Source: Planctomycetota bacterium
GTDB taxonomy: Bacteria > Planctomycetota > PLA2
DNA: 36,910 nt
Direction of reading: 5' to 3'
Assembly: GCA_027297745.1 (NCBI GenBank)
Contig: JAPUHK010000076.1
Location: 1-36,910, forward strand
Numbering within the stretch: position 1 is the stretch's first letter; each line of letters opens with the position of its first letter. The notes under the pieces were generated by a model. That model had not been told where the DNA came from, ran no database searches, and saw only the letters and a list, made by a program, of their open reading frames with translations. The translations under genes and the position numbers were made by a program. This document shows, one piece after another, positions 22,223 to 30,170 of this stretch.

Positions 22223-23260
22223 ATGACGGGAGAGACAGCGCCCTTCAACCCCGCCGCCCTCGACGGCGAGCAACTGTTCGAAGTCACGCTGCGGCCTACC
22301 TGTTTCGAGCAGTTCGTCGGGCAACTCCGCGTCGTCGAGAACCTGCAGCTGGCCATCCAGGCGGCGCAGGCCCGCGGGGAGCCGCTCGACCACATCCTGT
22401 TCAGCGGCCTGCCGGGGTTGGGCAAAACCACGCTGGCCTACCTGGTGGCGCGCTCCATGGACGCGCACCTGCACGAGACCAGCGGCCCGGCGCTCCTGCG
22501 CGCGGCCGACCTGGTCGGCCTGCTCAGCAACCTGGCCGCAGGCGACCTCTTGTTCATCGACGAGATCCACCGGCTGTCGCGGCCGGTGGAAGAGGTCTTG
22601 TACGCGGCCATGGAGGACTACGTCGTCGACGTGGTCCTGGATCAGGGGCCGTCCGCGCGCAACCTGCGCTTGAAGCTCCCGCGCTTCACGCTGATCGGCG
22701 CGACCACGCGCGAGGGCCTCTTGTCCGCACCCTTCCGCGCCCGCTTCGGGCTGCAGGAGAAGCTGGATCTGTACCCGGCCGACGACCTGGCCGTGATCCT
22801 TCACAGCTCGGCCGAAGCGCTCAAGGTGCGGCTCGACGCCGGCGCCGCGCAGTACCTGGCGCCGCGCAGCCGCGGCACGCCGCGCGTTGCCAACCGTTTC
22901 CTGCGCCGCGTGCGCGACCTGGCGCAAGAGCGTTACGAAAACGCGATCGACGAGCACGTAGCGCGCGAGGGCCTCGCACGGCTCGGTGTCGACGAGAACG
23001 GCCTGTGCGCAATGGACCGGCGCATCCTGAAGACGCTGCTGCGTCACGGCGGCGGGCCGGTAGGCGTGAAGACGATCGCCCTGTCCGTCGGCGAGGAGGA
23101 CCGCACGATCGAAGAGGTCTACGAGCCCTACTTGATCCGCGAGGGCTACTTGCGGCGGACCCCGCAAGGGCGCGCGGTCAGTGCCCGTACGCGCGAGCTG
23201 TTTCCTGCTCTGGACGCCAAAGGCATGGAAGAAACCGGAACCCTCTTTCCGCTGGCATGA
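22223..23260 (+). CDS. ruvB: Holliday junction branch migration helicase RuvB
   Basis: A 345-residue AAA+ motor that drives branch migration with RuvA. Walker A is SGLPGLGKTT (residues 61-70), Walker B FIDEIH (111-116), sensor I IGATTREG (158-165), and the arginine finger lies in PFRARFG (170-176). The C-terminal winged helix has VGVKTIALSVGEEDRTIEEVYEPYLIREGYL and RTPQGR, the RuvB signature. Length is normal. The stop overlaps the ATG of the next gene by 4 bases (ATGA), so RuvB and the SpoIID-type protein are translationally coupled. ruvA and ruvC are not in the window. Confidence 0.97.
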   Translation: MTGETAPFNPAALDGEQLFEVTLRPTCFEQFVGQLRVVENLQLAIQAAQARGEPLDHILFSGLPGLGKTTLAYLVARSMDAHLHETSGPALLRAADLVGLLSNLAAGDLLFIDEIHRLSRPVEEVLYAAMEDYVVDVVLDQGPSARNLRLKLPRFTLIGATTREGLLSAPFRARFGLQEKLDLYPADDLAVILHSSAEALKVRLDAGAAQYLAPRSRGTPRVANRFLRRVRDLAQERYENAIDEHVAREGLARLGVDENGLCAMDRRILKTLLRHGGGPVGVKTIALSVGEEDRTIEEVYEPYLIREGYLRRTPQGRAVSARTRELFPALDAKGMEETGTLFPLA

Positions 23261-24402
23261 AGATCCGCACGGGGCTCGCGGGGCTCTTCTTCTTCTTCTT
23301 CACCGGTTGCTCGGGTTCCCCGACCTACACCGAGGCGCAGGGTTTCAACCCCGGGCACGAGCCGCAGGTGCGGGTGTGGTTGCGCTCGCTGGGCAACGCC
23401 GACGAAGTCACGATCGGCGGCGCCGGGGAGGTGCTGGTCGACCTCGAGGGTGTGTCGCTGCGCCTGCCTCTGCCGCTCGAGATCGAGCGCCATGGGGAGC
23501 AACTGTGGATGAACGGCCGCAACGCCAATGTCTCCGAGCTGACGGTGCATCCCGGGGAGGCGGACCTGGAGGTGCGCGGCACGGCGTACAGCGGCTTCCT
23601 CGTCGTGCGCGCCGCGGAGCAGCTGCAGCTGATCAACATGGTGGCGTTGGACGATTACACGCTCGGCGTGCTGCGCGGAGAGCTCCCGCTGCCGCACGTG
23701 GACCCGGCGGCGGCCGGCGCCCAGGCCATCGCCGTACGCGCATACACGATGTACTACATCGAGAAGAAGCGCGACGTGTACGACGTGGACGACACCACGC
23801 TGTACCAGCGCTACGTCGGGCAGAAGCTCGCGCCGGACGACCTCAACCTGCGTAGCGGCGTCTACGCCACGCGCGGCCTGTACATGAGCTACCGCGGCCG
23901 GCCGCTCAAGGCCTACTACCACTCCACTTGCGGCGGCTCGACCACGGACGAGGCGACCGCCTTCGGGGAGCCCAACCGGCTGCCGCTCTCGGGCGTGGAC
24001 TGCAACTCCTGCCAGCAAAGCAAGTATTGGCGCTGGGCGACGGTCGTCCCCGAGCAGAAGATCCTCGAGGCCGCGCGCCTGAAGGGTCCACTGCAGGGTA
24101 TCGAGGTGGCCGACCAGGGCCGGGGCGGACGCGCTCGCACGCTGCGGCTGCGAGCCGGGGGGAAGACCAAGATCGTGCCCGCCGGTGACTTCCGCTTGCG
24201 CGTGGGGCCCTCGCTCCTGCGCTCCACCTACATAGTCTCGACGGGGCGCGTGGCGGGCGGGTGGAAGATCGAGGGCGGCGGCTGGGGACATGGCGTGGGC
24301 CTGTGCCAGATGGGTGCGCTCGGCCTTGCGGGCAAGGGGCTCAGCGCGACGGAGATCGCGGAGCACTACTACCCGGGTGCGCAGACGCGCAAGGCCTACT
24401 AG
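23257..24402 (+). CDS. SpoIID/LytB-type peptidoglycan lytic transglycosylase, predicted lipoprotein
   Basis: A 381-residue protein with a short lipoprotein signal (hydrophobic LAGLFFFFFTGC, Cys18) followed by a SpoIID domain. Conserved features are LRGELP with the catalytic Glu142, AGAQAIAVRAYTMYY, the HSTCGGSTTDEA segment, the Trp-containing SKYWRWATVV, and the C-terminal GWGHGVGLCQMGALGLAGKG. SpoIID cleaves denuded glycan strands in sporulating Firmicutes; homologues occur in many non-spore-formers, where they probably act in wall remodelling. The start ATG overlaps the ruvB stop. The five-Phe run FFFFF comes from a TTC-rich stretch at 23287-23301. Confidence 0.92.
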   Translation: MKIRTGLAGLFFFFFTGCSGSPTYTEAQGFNPGHEPQVRVWLRSLGNADEVTIGGAGEVLVDLEGVSLRLPLPLEIERHGEQLWMNGRNANVSELTVHPGEADLEVRGTAYSGFLVVRAAEQLQLINMVALDDYTLGVLRGELPLPHVDPAAAGAQAIAVRAYTMYYIEKKRDVYDVDDTTLYQRYVGQKLAPDDLNLRSGVYATRGLYMSYRGRPLKAYYHSTCGGSTTDEATAFGEPNRLPLSGVDCNSCQQSKYWRWATVVPEQKILEAARLKGPLQGIEVADQGRGGRARTLRLRAGGKTKIVPAGDFRLRVGPSLLRSTYIVSTGRVAGGWKIEGGGWGHGVGLCQMGALGLAGKGLSATEIAEHYYPGAQTRKAY

Positions 24403-24489
24403 CCAGGCCCCTGGTCGTGCTGCCGCGCGCCTCAGGGCACGGGCCGCCGAAGATAAGGATGCTTCGTTTTGAGGCGCTTCGATCGGGCC

Positions 24490-24588
24490 ATGACCTCTGC
24501 TCTAGTCGACTTGGATCCCTCCTGCCCCCGCGCAGCGCATCACATCCGCGAGCTCCTCGAGCGCGACGAGGTGCAGGCGCCCGAGTAG
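24490..24588 (+). pseudogene. Short ORF that looks like the out-of-frame N-terminus of the next gene
   Basis: An ATG at 24490 opens a 32-codon ORF ending at TAG 24586-24588. Its latter part, AAHHIRELLERDEVQAPE, uses GC-rich third positions and reads as an amphipathic helix that would continue naturally into AQDAADELIMRLTGERRM of the following frame. This points to a single-base frameshift near 24580-24600, either real or a sequence error. Confidence 0.4.
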
Positions 24589-24620
24589 GCCCGGCGCAGG
24601 ACGCCGCCGACGAGCTGATC

Positions 24621-25295
24621 ATGCGCCTCACCGGCGAGCGGCGCATGATCCTGGAGCGCCTGGGCGCGAGCCTTCGCGTGCTGGCCGCCGCGCGCCAGGG
24701 CAAGGTGGAGGCGGCGCTGCGTGCGGTCGACCGCCTCGAGTCCTTCCCGCCGCCCGCCGATCCGCGCGCCCAGCTCTACCACCGCGCCATCGCGCTGCTA
24801 CAGGCCGGACGGGCGGAGGCAGCCATGAAGCTGATCGCCTCGGCGCGCTCCTTCCACATGCCTGAAGACACCTACACCTACGAGCTGGATCTGCTGGAGG
24901 TCCGCTGCCAAATCGAGTTGCGCGGCGCCGAGTACGGCGTCATTGCGGCCCGCGACTTCTTGCATCGCCTGGAGGCCAACGGCCGCCGTTTCCTCAGCCC
25001 GGGCCGCCGTCTGTACATGGCATCCACGATCGGGCGCCTGCTGGTCCAAAACTGCGGGACGGAGCACGACGCGCGGCGCGCTTTCGAGCAGGCCGGGGCG
25101 GCCGCCCTCGACCGCACCGTAGAGCTCGAGGGCTTCATGCGCGACCTGCCGCAACTGCACGCACTGCAGCCCGAAGACCGCGCGAGCCTCGACGACTACC
25201 GCGAGCGTTTCGTGGCGGAGCAGAAGGAGCTGCTCCACGCCGTGGCCGCATGTGGCTGCCGCTGGTGGACTATCTGCCGCCCGACGGCCCGCTGA
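24621..25295 (+). CDS. Helical protein of unknown function, probably frameshifted at both ends
   Basis: Not recognised. From ATG 24621 the ORF gives 224 residues, mostly amphipathic helices in an alpha-alpha repeat pattern (VEAALRAVDRLESFP, LYHRAIALLQAGRAEAAMKLIASA, LDLLEVRCQIELRGAEYGVIAARDFLHRL), suggesting a TPR-like fold. The coding signal does not fit one frame. A likely N-terminus lies in another frame at 24490-24588. After about 25250 the protein reads CGCRWWTICRPTAR, while a third frame gives the far more protein-like MWLPLVDYLPPDGPLTVVHV then a CESC motif, ending at TAA 25337-25339. Neighbours spoIID-like and tgt are intact. It could be a decaying gene or contain two sequencing errors. 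Confidence 0.5.
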   Translation: MRLTGERRMILERLGASLRVLAAARQGKVEAALRAVDRLESFPPPADPRAQLYHRAIALLQAGRAEAAMKLIASARSFHMPEDTYTYELDLLEVRCQIELRGAEYGVIAARDFLHRLEANGRRFLSPGRRLYMASTIGRLLVQNCGTEHDARRAFEQAGAAALDRTVELEGFMRDLPQLHALQPEDRASLDDYRERFVAEQKELLHAVAACGCRWWTICRPTAR

Positions 25296-25339
25296 CGGTC
25301 GTGCACGTGGTGTGCGAGTCCTGCCGCGCCACCCGGTAA

Positions 25340-25479
25340 CGCAGAGAGCGCAGCGCGCGCCAAAGGGCGCAGAGGCGGAGCGGCCCAGACGCGCGCCCCC
25401 CTCCTCCCTTCCGGCTTGGCTGACTTTCTTGGCGATTCGTTCTTGGCTTTCTTGGCATTCTTGGCTCTCTTGGCCACTC
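25340..25479. repeat. Repeat-rich leader upstream of tgt: GCAGAG-type and 9-bp TTCTTGGC tandem units
   Basis: Two sequence blocks fill the 140 bp before tgt. The first (25340-25380) has short CGCAGAG/GCGCAG direct repeats. The second is a tandem array of TTCTTGGC-type 9-mers at 25440-25448, 25449-25457, 25458-25466 and 25467-25475 (last one CTCTTGGCC), with a further copy at 25426-25433. The array ends 4 bases before the tgt GTG. Reading frames through it encode only low-complexity sequence. Confidence 0.7.
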
Positions 25480-26559
25480 GTGTTCGAGATCCAGACGGAA
25501 TGCGGCGGCGCCCGCGCCGGGCTCTTGCAGACCGCGCACGGCACCGTGGAGACGCCCTTCTTCGTGCCGGTCGGCACGCGCGCGTCGGTGCGCGGGATCA
25601 CCCCGGCCGAATTGCGCGAGGCGGGCGCGCAAATGCTGCTGGCGAACGCGTTCCATCTCTACCTGCGGCCGGGCGCCGAGCTGATCCGCGACCTGGGCGG
25701 CCTGCACGGGTTCGCGGGTTGGGACGGACCCTGGCTGACCGACTCGGGCGGCTTCCAGGTTTTCAGCCTGGCCGACCTCGTGCGCGTGCAGGCCGACGGC
25801 GTGCTCTTCAAGTCGCCGCTGGACGGCAGTGAGCACTTCATCGGGCCCAAGGAAGCCATCCGTATCCAGAACGACCTCGGCGCCGACGTGATCATGGCCT
25901 TCGACGAATGCGTGCGGCTGCCCGCCACGCCCGAGGCGGTCACGCGCGCCGTGGACCGGACGATCGATTGGGCGCGCGTCTGCCGCGACGTGCACGCGCG
26001 CGACGACCAGCAGTTGTTCGGGATCGTCCAGGGCGGCACGGACCGCGCGCAGCGCGAGCGCTGCGCCGAGGCGCTGCTGCCGCTCGAGTTTCCCGGGTAC
26101 GCCATCGGCGGCCTCAGCGTCGGCGAGGACCGGACCGAGACCTTCGACACGTTGGCCTTCTCGACAGCGCTCTTGCCGCGGGAGCGTCCACGCTACTTCA
26201 TGGGCGTCGGCAAGCCCGAGGACCTGGTGGACTCGGTCGCGCGCGGCGTCGACATGTTTGACTGCGTGATCGGCACGCGCAACGGCCGCACCGCGACGCT
26301 GTTCACGTCGGAGGGCGTGCTGCACATGCGCAACAAGCGCTTCGAGCGGGACCCTGGCCCGATCGACCCGGCCTGCAGCTGCCCGGCCTGCGCCGGGTTC
26401 AGCCGCGCCTACTTGCGGCACCTCTACATGAGCAACGAAATGCTCGGCCCCGTGCTCGGCTCGTTGCACAACACCTGGTTCCTGGTCGGACTGGTGCGCC
26501 GCTGCCGCGAGGCGATCCTCGAAGGGACCTTCCCCGCGGCGCTCGACGGGACTCATTAG
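25480..26559 (+). CDS. tgt: tRNA-guanine transglycosylase (queuosine pathway)
   Basis: Tgt exchanges G34 of GUN-anticodon tRNAs for preQ1. The catalytic base is Asp88 in TDSGGFQVFS and the nucleophile Asp261 in MFDCVIGTRNGRTATLFT. The structural zinc site is C299-x-C301-x2-C304 with H330. GGLSVGE is the conserved substrate loop. GTG 25480 gives MFEIQTECGGARAGLLQTAHGTVETP, matching the family start at 359 residues. The in-frame sequence upstream of this GTG reads through the repeat block and is not part of the protein. No ribosome-binding site is seen. queA is absent from the window. It ends in a 229-bp gap where I see nothing but a -10-like site. Confidence 0.96.
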   Translation: MFEIQTECGGARAGLLQTAHGTVETPFFVPVGTRASVRGITPAELREAGAQMLLANAFHLYLRPGAELIRDLGGLHGFAGWDGPWLTDSGGFQVFSLADLVRVQADGVLFKSPLDGSEHFIGPKEAIRIQNDLGADVIMAFDECVRLPATPEAVTRAVDRTIDWARVCRDVHARDDQQLFGIVQGGTDRAQRERCAEALLPLEFPGYAIGGLSVGEDRTETFDTLAFSTALLPRERPRYFMGVGKPEDLVDSVARGVDMFDCVIGTRNGRTATLFTSEGVLHMRNKRFERDPGPIDPACSCPACAGFSRAYLRHLYMSNEMLGPVLGSLHNTWFLVGLVRRCREAILEGTFPAALDGTH

Positions 26560-26774
26560 GGTGTATTTGAGAGGCCACCGTCAGGCCCGAACCCGCACAC
26601 GGGAGCCGCGGCGTGACCGAGCCGGCAGGCGCGGTCATGCGCGTAGCGCAGCCCGGGGCGGACCAGGGCCTCGAAGGCACCGGCATCACGCCCGGAGCGC
26701 CACAGCTTTGGAATCCATCCACTCCATATCTTGCCGCGAAAGGCCGATTCATTTCTCAAGGGTCCCCACCGGTT

Positions 26775-26780
26775 TAGACT
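26775..26780 (+). promoter_or_regulatory. -10 hexamer TAGACT for the gene at 26789
   Basis: TAGACT is followed by 8 bases and then TTG 26789. It supports an otherwise uncertain TTG start and predicts a leaderless or nearly leaderless mRNA. Confidence 0.45.
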
Positions 26781-26788
26781 TCGCAGCC

Positions 26789-27943
26789 TTGGAACGCTTC
26801 CTGCTCTTCATCTTCCTGGTCCTGGCGCTGCCTGCCTTCGTTTTCTGGGCGGGGAACGGCATGCGTCCCGCCGGCGAGACCTGGCACAACTTCTCGGGCC
26901 AGGTCGGGGCCGTCTCGCAGGCCTTGCGCACGTCCAACGCGGACGCTTCGCGGCCGGAACCGGAAGCCGAGCCCGAAGAGAACCAAAACCCCGAGGACAC
27001 CGAGGGGCAGTCTCCCGAAGCCGCCGCACCCGCCCAGCCGGTCAGCACCGAGAGTGCCGATCGGTCGTACCGCGAAGGGCGCTTCGACGAAGCCGCCGAG
27101 CTGTATGCGCGGACGGACCCGGAGCGCGCGGCGGTCGCGCGCCTGGCGGCGGTGCTGTCCAGCGCCTTCCCGAAACAGGACTTCAGGGGAAAGTACTTGC
27201 GAGTGACCACGCTCGAGGGCGGCAAGTACGAGGGGTTCGCGGAGCGCGACGGCAACAACCTCAGGCTCACGAAGCCGTCCGGACTCTCCCTGGCGCTGCC
27301 GGAAGAGCGCATCCAGAGCCGCAAGGAGCTCACGCGCCAGGAGGCGCTGGCTCCCGCGCGCGCGCTGCTCCAGCGCGGGCTCAGCGCAGGGCGCAGCGAG
27401 CGGCGCAGCCTGCTGCCGCTCGTGCAGAGCGCGTTCGCGATGGGCGAAGTGCAGCTCGCCGGGCAGCTCGTCGAGCGCGCGCTGGAGCTCGATCTCCAGG
27501 ACCCGTTTCTGATCGATGCCTTGAGCCAGCGCGTGCCGTCCACCTACCGCAGCGACGCGTTGCGCGCCTACCAGGCGATGGCGGGCGCGGCGCCGGCAGC
27601 CAGGCCCGAACCGCTCATGGGCAAGCCGCGCAAGCTCGGAAGCAAGCCGCCACGGCCGGCCAAGGGTCTAGTCAAGGATGCGGAGGCCAAGCGCATCCTG
27701 CGGACGGCGCGCAAGCGACACGGTCAGGCCGGCAAGCTCTACGACAAGATCACCGTGGCCGGCCTCGAGCAGGCGGAGATCAACGACGTCGAGCAGGCCA
27801 TCCGCCTGATCGAGGACGCGATCACCTTGTATTGGCAGGTGATCGAGATCGAGGACTCGAACGCCGTCTACGCGCTCGTCAAGACCGCCGCCCGTCAGTC
27901 GGCCAACCTGCGCTTCTGGAAGACGCAGCTCGGCGCCCGCTAG
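26789..27943 (+). CDS. Single-pass membrane protein of unknown function with disordered linker
   Basis: No family recognised for this 384-residue product. After MERF comes one hydrophobic helix (LLFIFLVLALPAFVFWAG), an N-terminal anchor. Residues about 55-90 are an acidic Pro/Glu linker (SRPEPEAEPEENQNPEDTEG). The next part (SYREGRFDEAAELYARTDPERAAVARLAAVL) looks like a TPR-type helix pair. It is followed by a small beta segment (GKYLRVTTLEGGKYEGFAERDGNNLRL), SH3/Sm-like in character, then helices. The C-terminus (AEINDVEQAIRLIEDAITLYWQVIEIED) is a helical hairpin. TTG 26789 is the only reasonable start before the helix. The stop codon is interlocked with that of the convergent pseudokinase gene. 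Confidence 0.7.
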   Translation: MERFLLFIFLVLALPAFVFWAGNGMRPAGETWHNFSGQVGAVSQALRTSNADASRPEPEAEPEENQNPEDTEGQSPEAAAPAQPVSTESADRSYREGRFDEAAELYARTDPERAAVARLAAVLSSAFPKQDFRGKYLRVTTLEGGKYEGFAERDGNNLRLTKPSGLSLALPEERIQSRKELTRQEALAPARALLQRGLSAGRSERRSLLPLVQSAFAMGEVQLAGQLVERALELDLQDPFLIDALSQRVPSTYRSDALRAYQAMAGAAPAARPEPLMGKPRKLGSKPPRPAKGLVKDAEAKRILRTARKRHGQAGKLYDKITVAGLEQAEINDVEQAIRLIEDAITLYWQVIEIEDSNAVYALVKTAARQSANLRFWKTQLGAR

Positions 27944-28662
27944 CCCCGGATCGCGCGGAAACGGTCGAGCGCATTCCAGGTCGAGATGCGCTGGTGCGGA
28001 TCCTTCGCGAGCATCTCCATCACCACCTGCACCACCGGCGCCGGGCCGGGCGGCGGCGGCGGCGTCTCTTCGAGGATCGCGCGCACGAGCGCGGACATGT
28101 CCTGGCCCGGCTCGAACGGCATGCGCCCGGCGAGCAGCGCGTAGGCGATCACACCGAGGCCGTAGACGTCGCTGGCGGGGCGCGAGCCCTTCAAACCGGG
28201 AATCTGCTCCGGCGCCAGCGCGGCGACGAACCCGCGGTCGGCCTCATCGTCGCCGTCCATGTAGCGAAAGCCGTAGTCCGCGATGACCGGCCCCCGCTCC
28301 TCCATGTGGATATTGTGCGCCCGCAGATGGCCGTGCAGGATGCCGTGGTTGTGGGCCTCGCTCAGCGCATCCAGCAGCGGCGGCAGCACCTTCTGCGGAT
28401 CGAGACCCGCGCCGGCCAGAGACAACTGGGGGCCGTCCATCCACTCCATGACGGCGTACGGCCGGCCGCGCAGCTTGCCCGTCTCGAGGATGGCCCCGAT
28501 GGCCGTGTGCTGCGGGACGCGGCTCCAATGCCCTTCCGGCGCGAAGCGCCCCTTGTGGAACATGCGCAGCGCCACGGGGGCACCCGAGTCCTCGTCCACC
28601 GCGCGGTATACGGGGCCGCGGCGCGCCTCGATCAACAGGGACTCGATGCGGAACTTGCCCAC
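27940..28662 (-). CDS. Protein kinase-like protein lacking catalytic residues (predicted pseudokinase)
   Basis: A compact 240-residue STK fold. The Gly loop is degraded (IEARRGPVYRA; only Gly16 kept). The VAIK lysine is Arg33 (VALRMF). The region for helix C is very short, so the salt-bridge Glu is not evident. The HRDLKPxN loop reads HGHLRAHN, replacing the catalytic Asp with His112 and Lys with Arg114; Asn117 remains. The DFG motif is DYG (Asp129 kept). The C-lobe is ordinary: APEQIPGLKG, then SDVYGLGVIAYALLAGRMPFE and AKDPHQRIS. It should therefore be unable to transfer phosphate normally, and may act as a binding or scaffold protein. GTG 28662 follows TAGTCT by 8 bases. Confidence 0.85.
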   Translation of the reverse strand: MGKFRIESLLIEARRGPVYRAVDEDSGAPVALRMFHKGRFAPEGHWSRVPQHTAIGAILETGKLRGRPYAVMEWMDGPQLSLAGAGLDPQKVLPPLLDALSEAHNHGILHGHLRAHNIHMEERGPVIADYGFRYMDGDDEADRGFVAALAPEQIPGLKGSRPASDVYGLGVIAYALLAGRMPFEPGQDMSALVRAILEETPPPPPGPAPVVQVVMEMLAKDPHQRISTWNALDRFRAIRG

Positions 28663-28670
28663 GTCAGGGA

Positions 28671-28676
28671 AGACTA
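28671..28676 (-). promoter_or_regulatory. -10 hexamer TAGTCT for the pseudokinase gene
   Basis: TAGTCT lies 8 bases before GTG 28662 in the 66-bp gap after the NtrC-type regulator; no Shine-Dalgarno sequence. Confidence 0.45.
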
Positions 28677-28728
28677 CCCCAAACCTTCCGGACAGCGCGC
28701 ACGTGAGTCTGTCGGAGAGGGACAGACC

Positions 28729-30084
28729 CTAAAGGCCGTATTTGTCGATCAGCTTGCGCAGCGTCGTGCGGTGGATGCCGAGCTTGAGGGCCGCCTGCAC
28801 CTGGTTGCCGTTCGCCAGCCGCAGCACGTGGGCGACCGCCGCCCGCTCGGCCGCGTCGTGCACGGCTTTGTGCTTCTCGCCGTCCGGCGCCTCATCGGCA
28901 AGGCGCACGACCGCTCCCGCGAGCGCGTCCGCCCGCGCGTTCCCGGGGGCGCGCACGGCTTCCGGCAGGTGCTCGGTGAGGATGTCGCGGCCGCGAGCGG
29001 TGACCGTGCCGGCCTCCACCGCGTTGCGCAGCTCGCGCACGTTTCCCGGCCACGAATAGGCCATCAGCGCGTCCATGGCCTCGCTGCTCATCTCGCCGCG
29101 GTAGCGGAACTCCTTCTCGAGAAAATGCGCCACCAGAAGCGGGATGTCCTCCCGGCGCTCGCGCAGTGTCGGCAGGCGGATCCCCGTCACGGCCAGCCGG
29201 TAGTACAGGTCATCGCGAAAGCGTCCTTCCTCGACCTCCGCGCGCAGGTCGCGGTGCGTGGCGCAGATCACGCGCACGTCCACGGAGATGCGCTCATTGC
29301 TGCCGAGGCGGGTGACCTCGTGTTCCGCGAGAAAGCGCAGCAGCTTGACCTGCGAGGTGGGCTGGAGCTCCCCCACCTCGTCCAGGAATAGCGTGCCGCC
29401 GTGCGCCGCCTCGACCCGGCCCGGCTTGCGTGCTTGCGCGCCGGTGAAGGCGCCCTTTTCGTGCCCGAAGAGCTCGCTCTCCAGAAGCGCTTCGGGCAGG
29501 GCGCCGCAGTCGATCGGCTCGAAGGGGCCGGCGGCGCGGCTCGACGCGTTGTGGATCGTGTGCGCGACGAGCTCCTTGCCGGTGCCCGAGTCGCCCTGGA
29601 TCAGCACCGGCGCATCGGCCATGGCCACGGTCGCGATCTGCTTGAAGACCTCCTGCATGGGCCGCGTGGCTCCGCGCAAGGGCGACGTGCCGTGGCGCTG
29701 CTCCAGCTGGCTGCGCAAGTCGGCGACCTCCTTCTCGAGCTCGCAGCGACGCACCGCACGCTCCACCAGCGCGGGCAGCTCTTCGGCACGCAGCGGCTTG
29801 ACCAGGTAGTCGTAGGCGCCGCGCTTGAGCGCCTCTATCGCGTTGTCGACGGTCCCGTGCCCTGTGATCACGACCACCGGCACGCGCTCGAGGCGATCCA
29901 GCGCGTCGAGGCCGCTCATGCCCGGCAGCCCCAGGTCCAAGAAGACCAGATCCGCCGAGCCGGCCAGCGGGAGGCCTTGCTCCGCGGTCCCGGCCGTCTG
30001 AACCTCATGCCCCGCATCCCGCAGCGCGCGGCTGAGCGCCCAGCAGACGCCGGGCTCGTCGTCGATGATCAGAACCTGAGCCAC
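28729..30084 (-). CDS. NtrC-family sigma-54-dependent response regulator
   Basis: A 451-residue three-domain activator. The receiver has D8-D9, phospho-acceptor D50 and K96. The AAA+ domain has Walker A GDSGTGKE (164-171), the sigma-54-contacting GAFTGA loop (211-216) and Walker B TLFLDE (231-236), followed by RFRDDLYYRLAV and WPGNVREL. A Fis-type helix-turn-helix ends the protein (VQAALKLGIHRTTLRKLIDKYG). All residues needed for ATP-driven open-complex formation at -12/-24 promoters are present. It follows its likely cognate histidine kinase by 86 bp on the same strand. GTG 30084 lies 7 bases after TAAACT. Target genes are unknown. Confidence 0.95.
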   Translation of the reverse strand: MAQVLIIDDEPGVCWALSRALRDAGHEVQTAGTAEQGLPLAGSADLVFLDLGLPGMSGLDALDRLERVPVVVITGHGTVDNAIEALKRGAYDYLVKPLRAEELPALVERAVRRCELEKEVADLRSQLEQRHGTSPLRGATRPMQEVFKQIATVAMADAPVLIQGDSGTGKELVAHTIHNASSRAAGPFEPIDCGALPEALLESELFGHEKGAFTGAQARKPGRVEAAHGGTLFLDEVGELQPTSQVKLLRFLAEHEVTRLGSNERISVDVRVICATHRDLRAEVEEGRFRDDLYYRLAVTGIRLPTLRERREDIPLLVAHFLEKEFRYRGEMSSEAMDALMAYSWPGNVRELRNAVEAGTVTARGRDILTEHLPEAVRAPGNARADALAGAVVRLADEAPDGEKHKAVHDAAERAAVAHVLRLANGNQVQAALKLGIHRTTLRKLIDKYGL

Positions 30085-30090
30085 CTAGAG

Positions 30091-30096
30091 AGTTTA
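30091..30096 (-). promoter_or_regulatory. -10 hexamer TAAACT for the NtrC-type regulator
   Basis: TAAACT is followed by 6 bases (CTCTAG) and then GTG 30084. One of the clearest leaderless arrangements in the window. Confidence 0.6.
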
Positions 30097-30170
30097 CGTT
30101 TTGGGCGCCGAAACGGTTCGTTCAAGCTGCCGGCGGGCCCGGGCCTCCGTTCGCCGGGCTGAGGCCGTGG

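Noticed and set aside
26560-26788. Possible tRNA or small RNA gene after tgt
   Set aside because: No cloverleaf-compatible T-arm or acceptor stem could be found, and there is no terminator-like hairpin with a T-run.
26731-29391. 886-codon plus-strand ORF over the anchored unknown, pseudokinase and NtrC-type regulator
   Set aside because: It runs in a shadow frame through three genes on both strands with clear domains; the translation is Arg/Ala/His low-complexity sequence.
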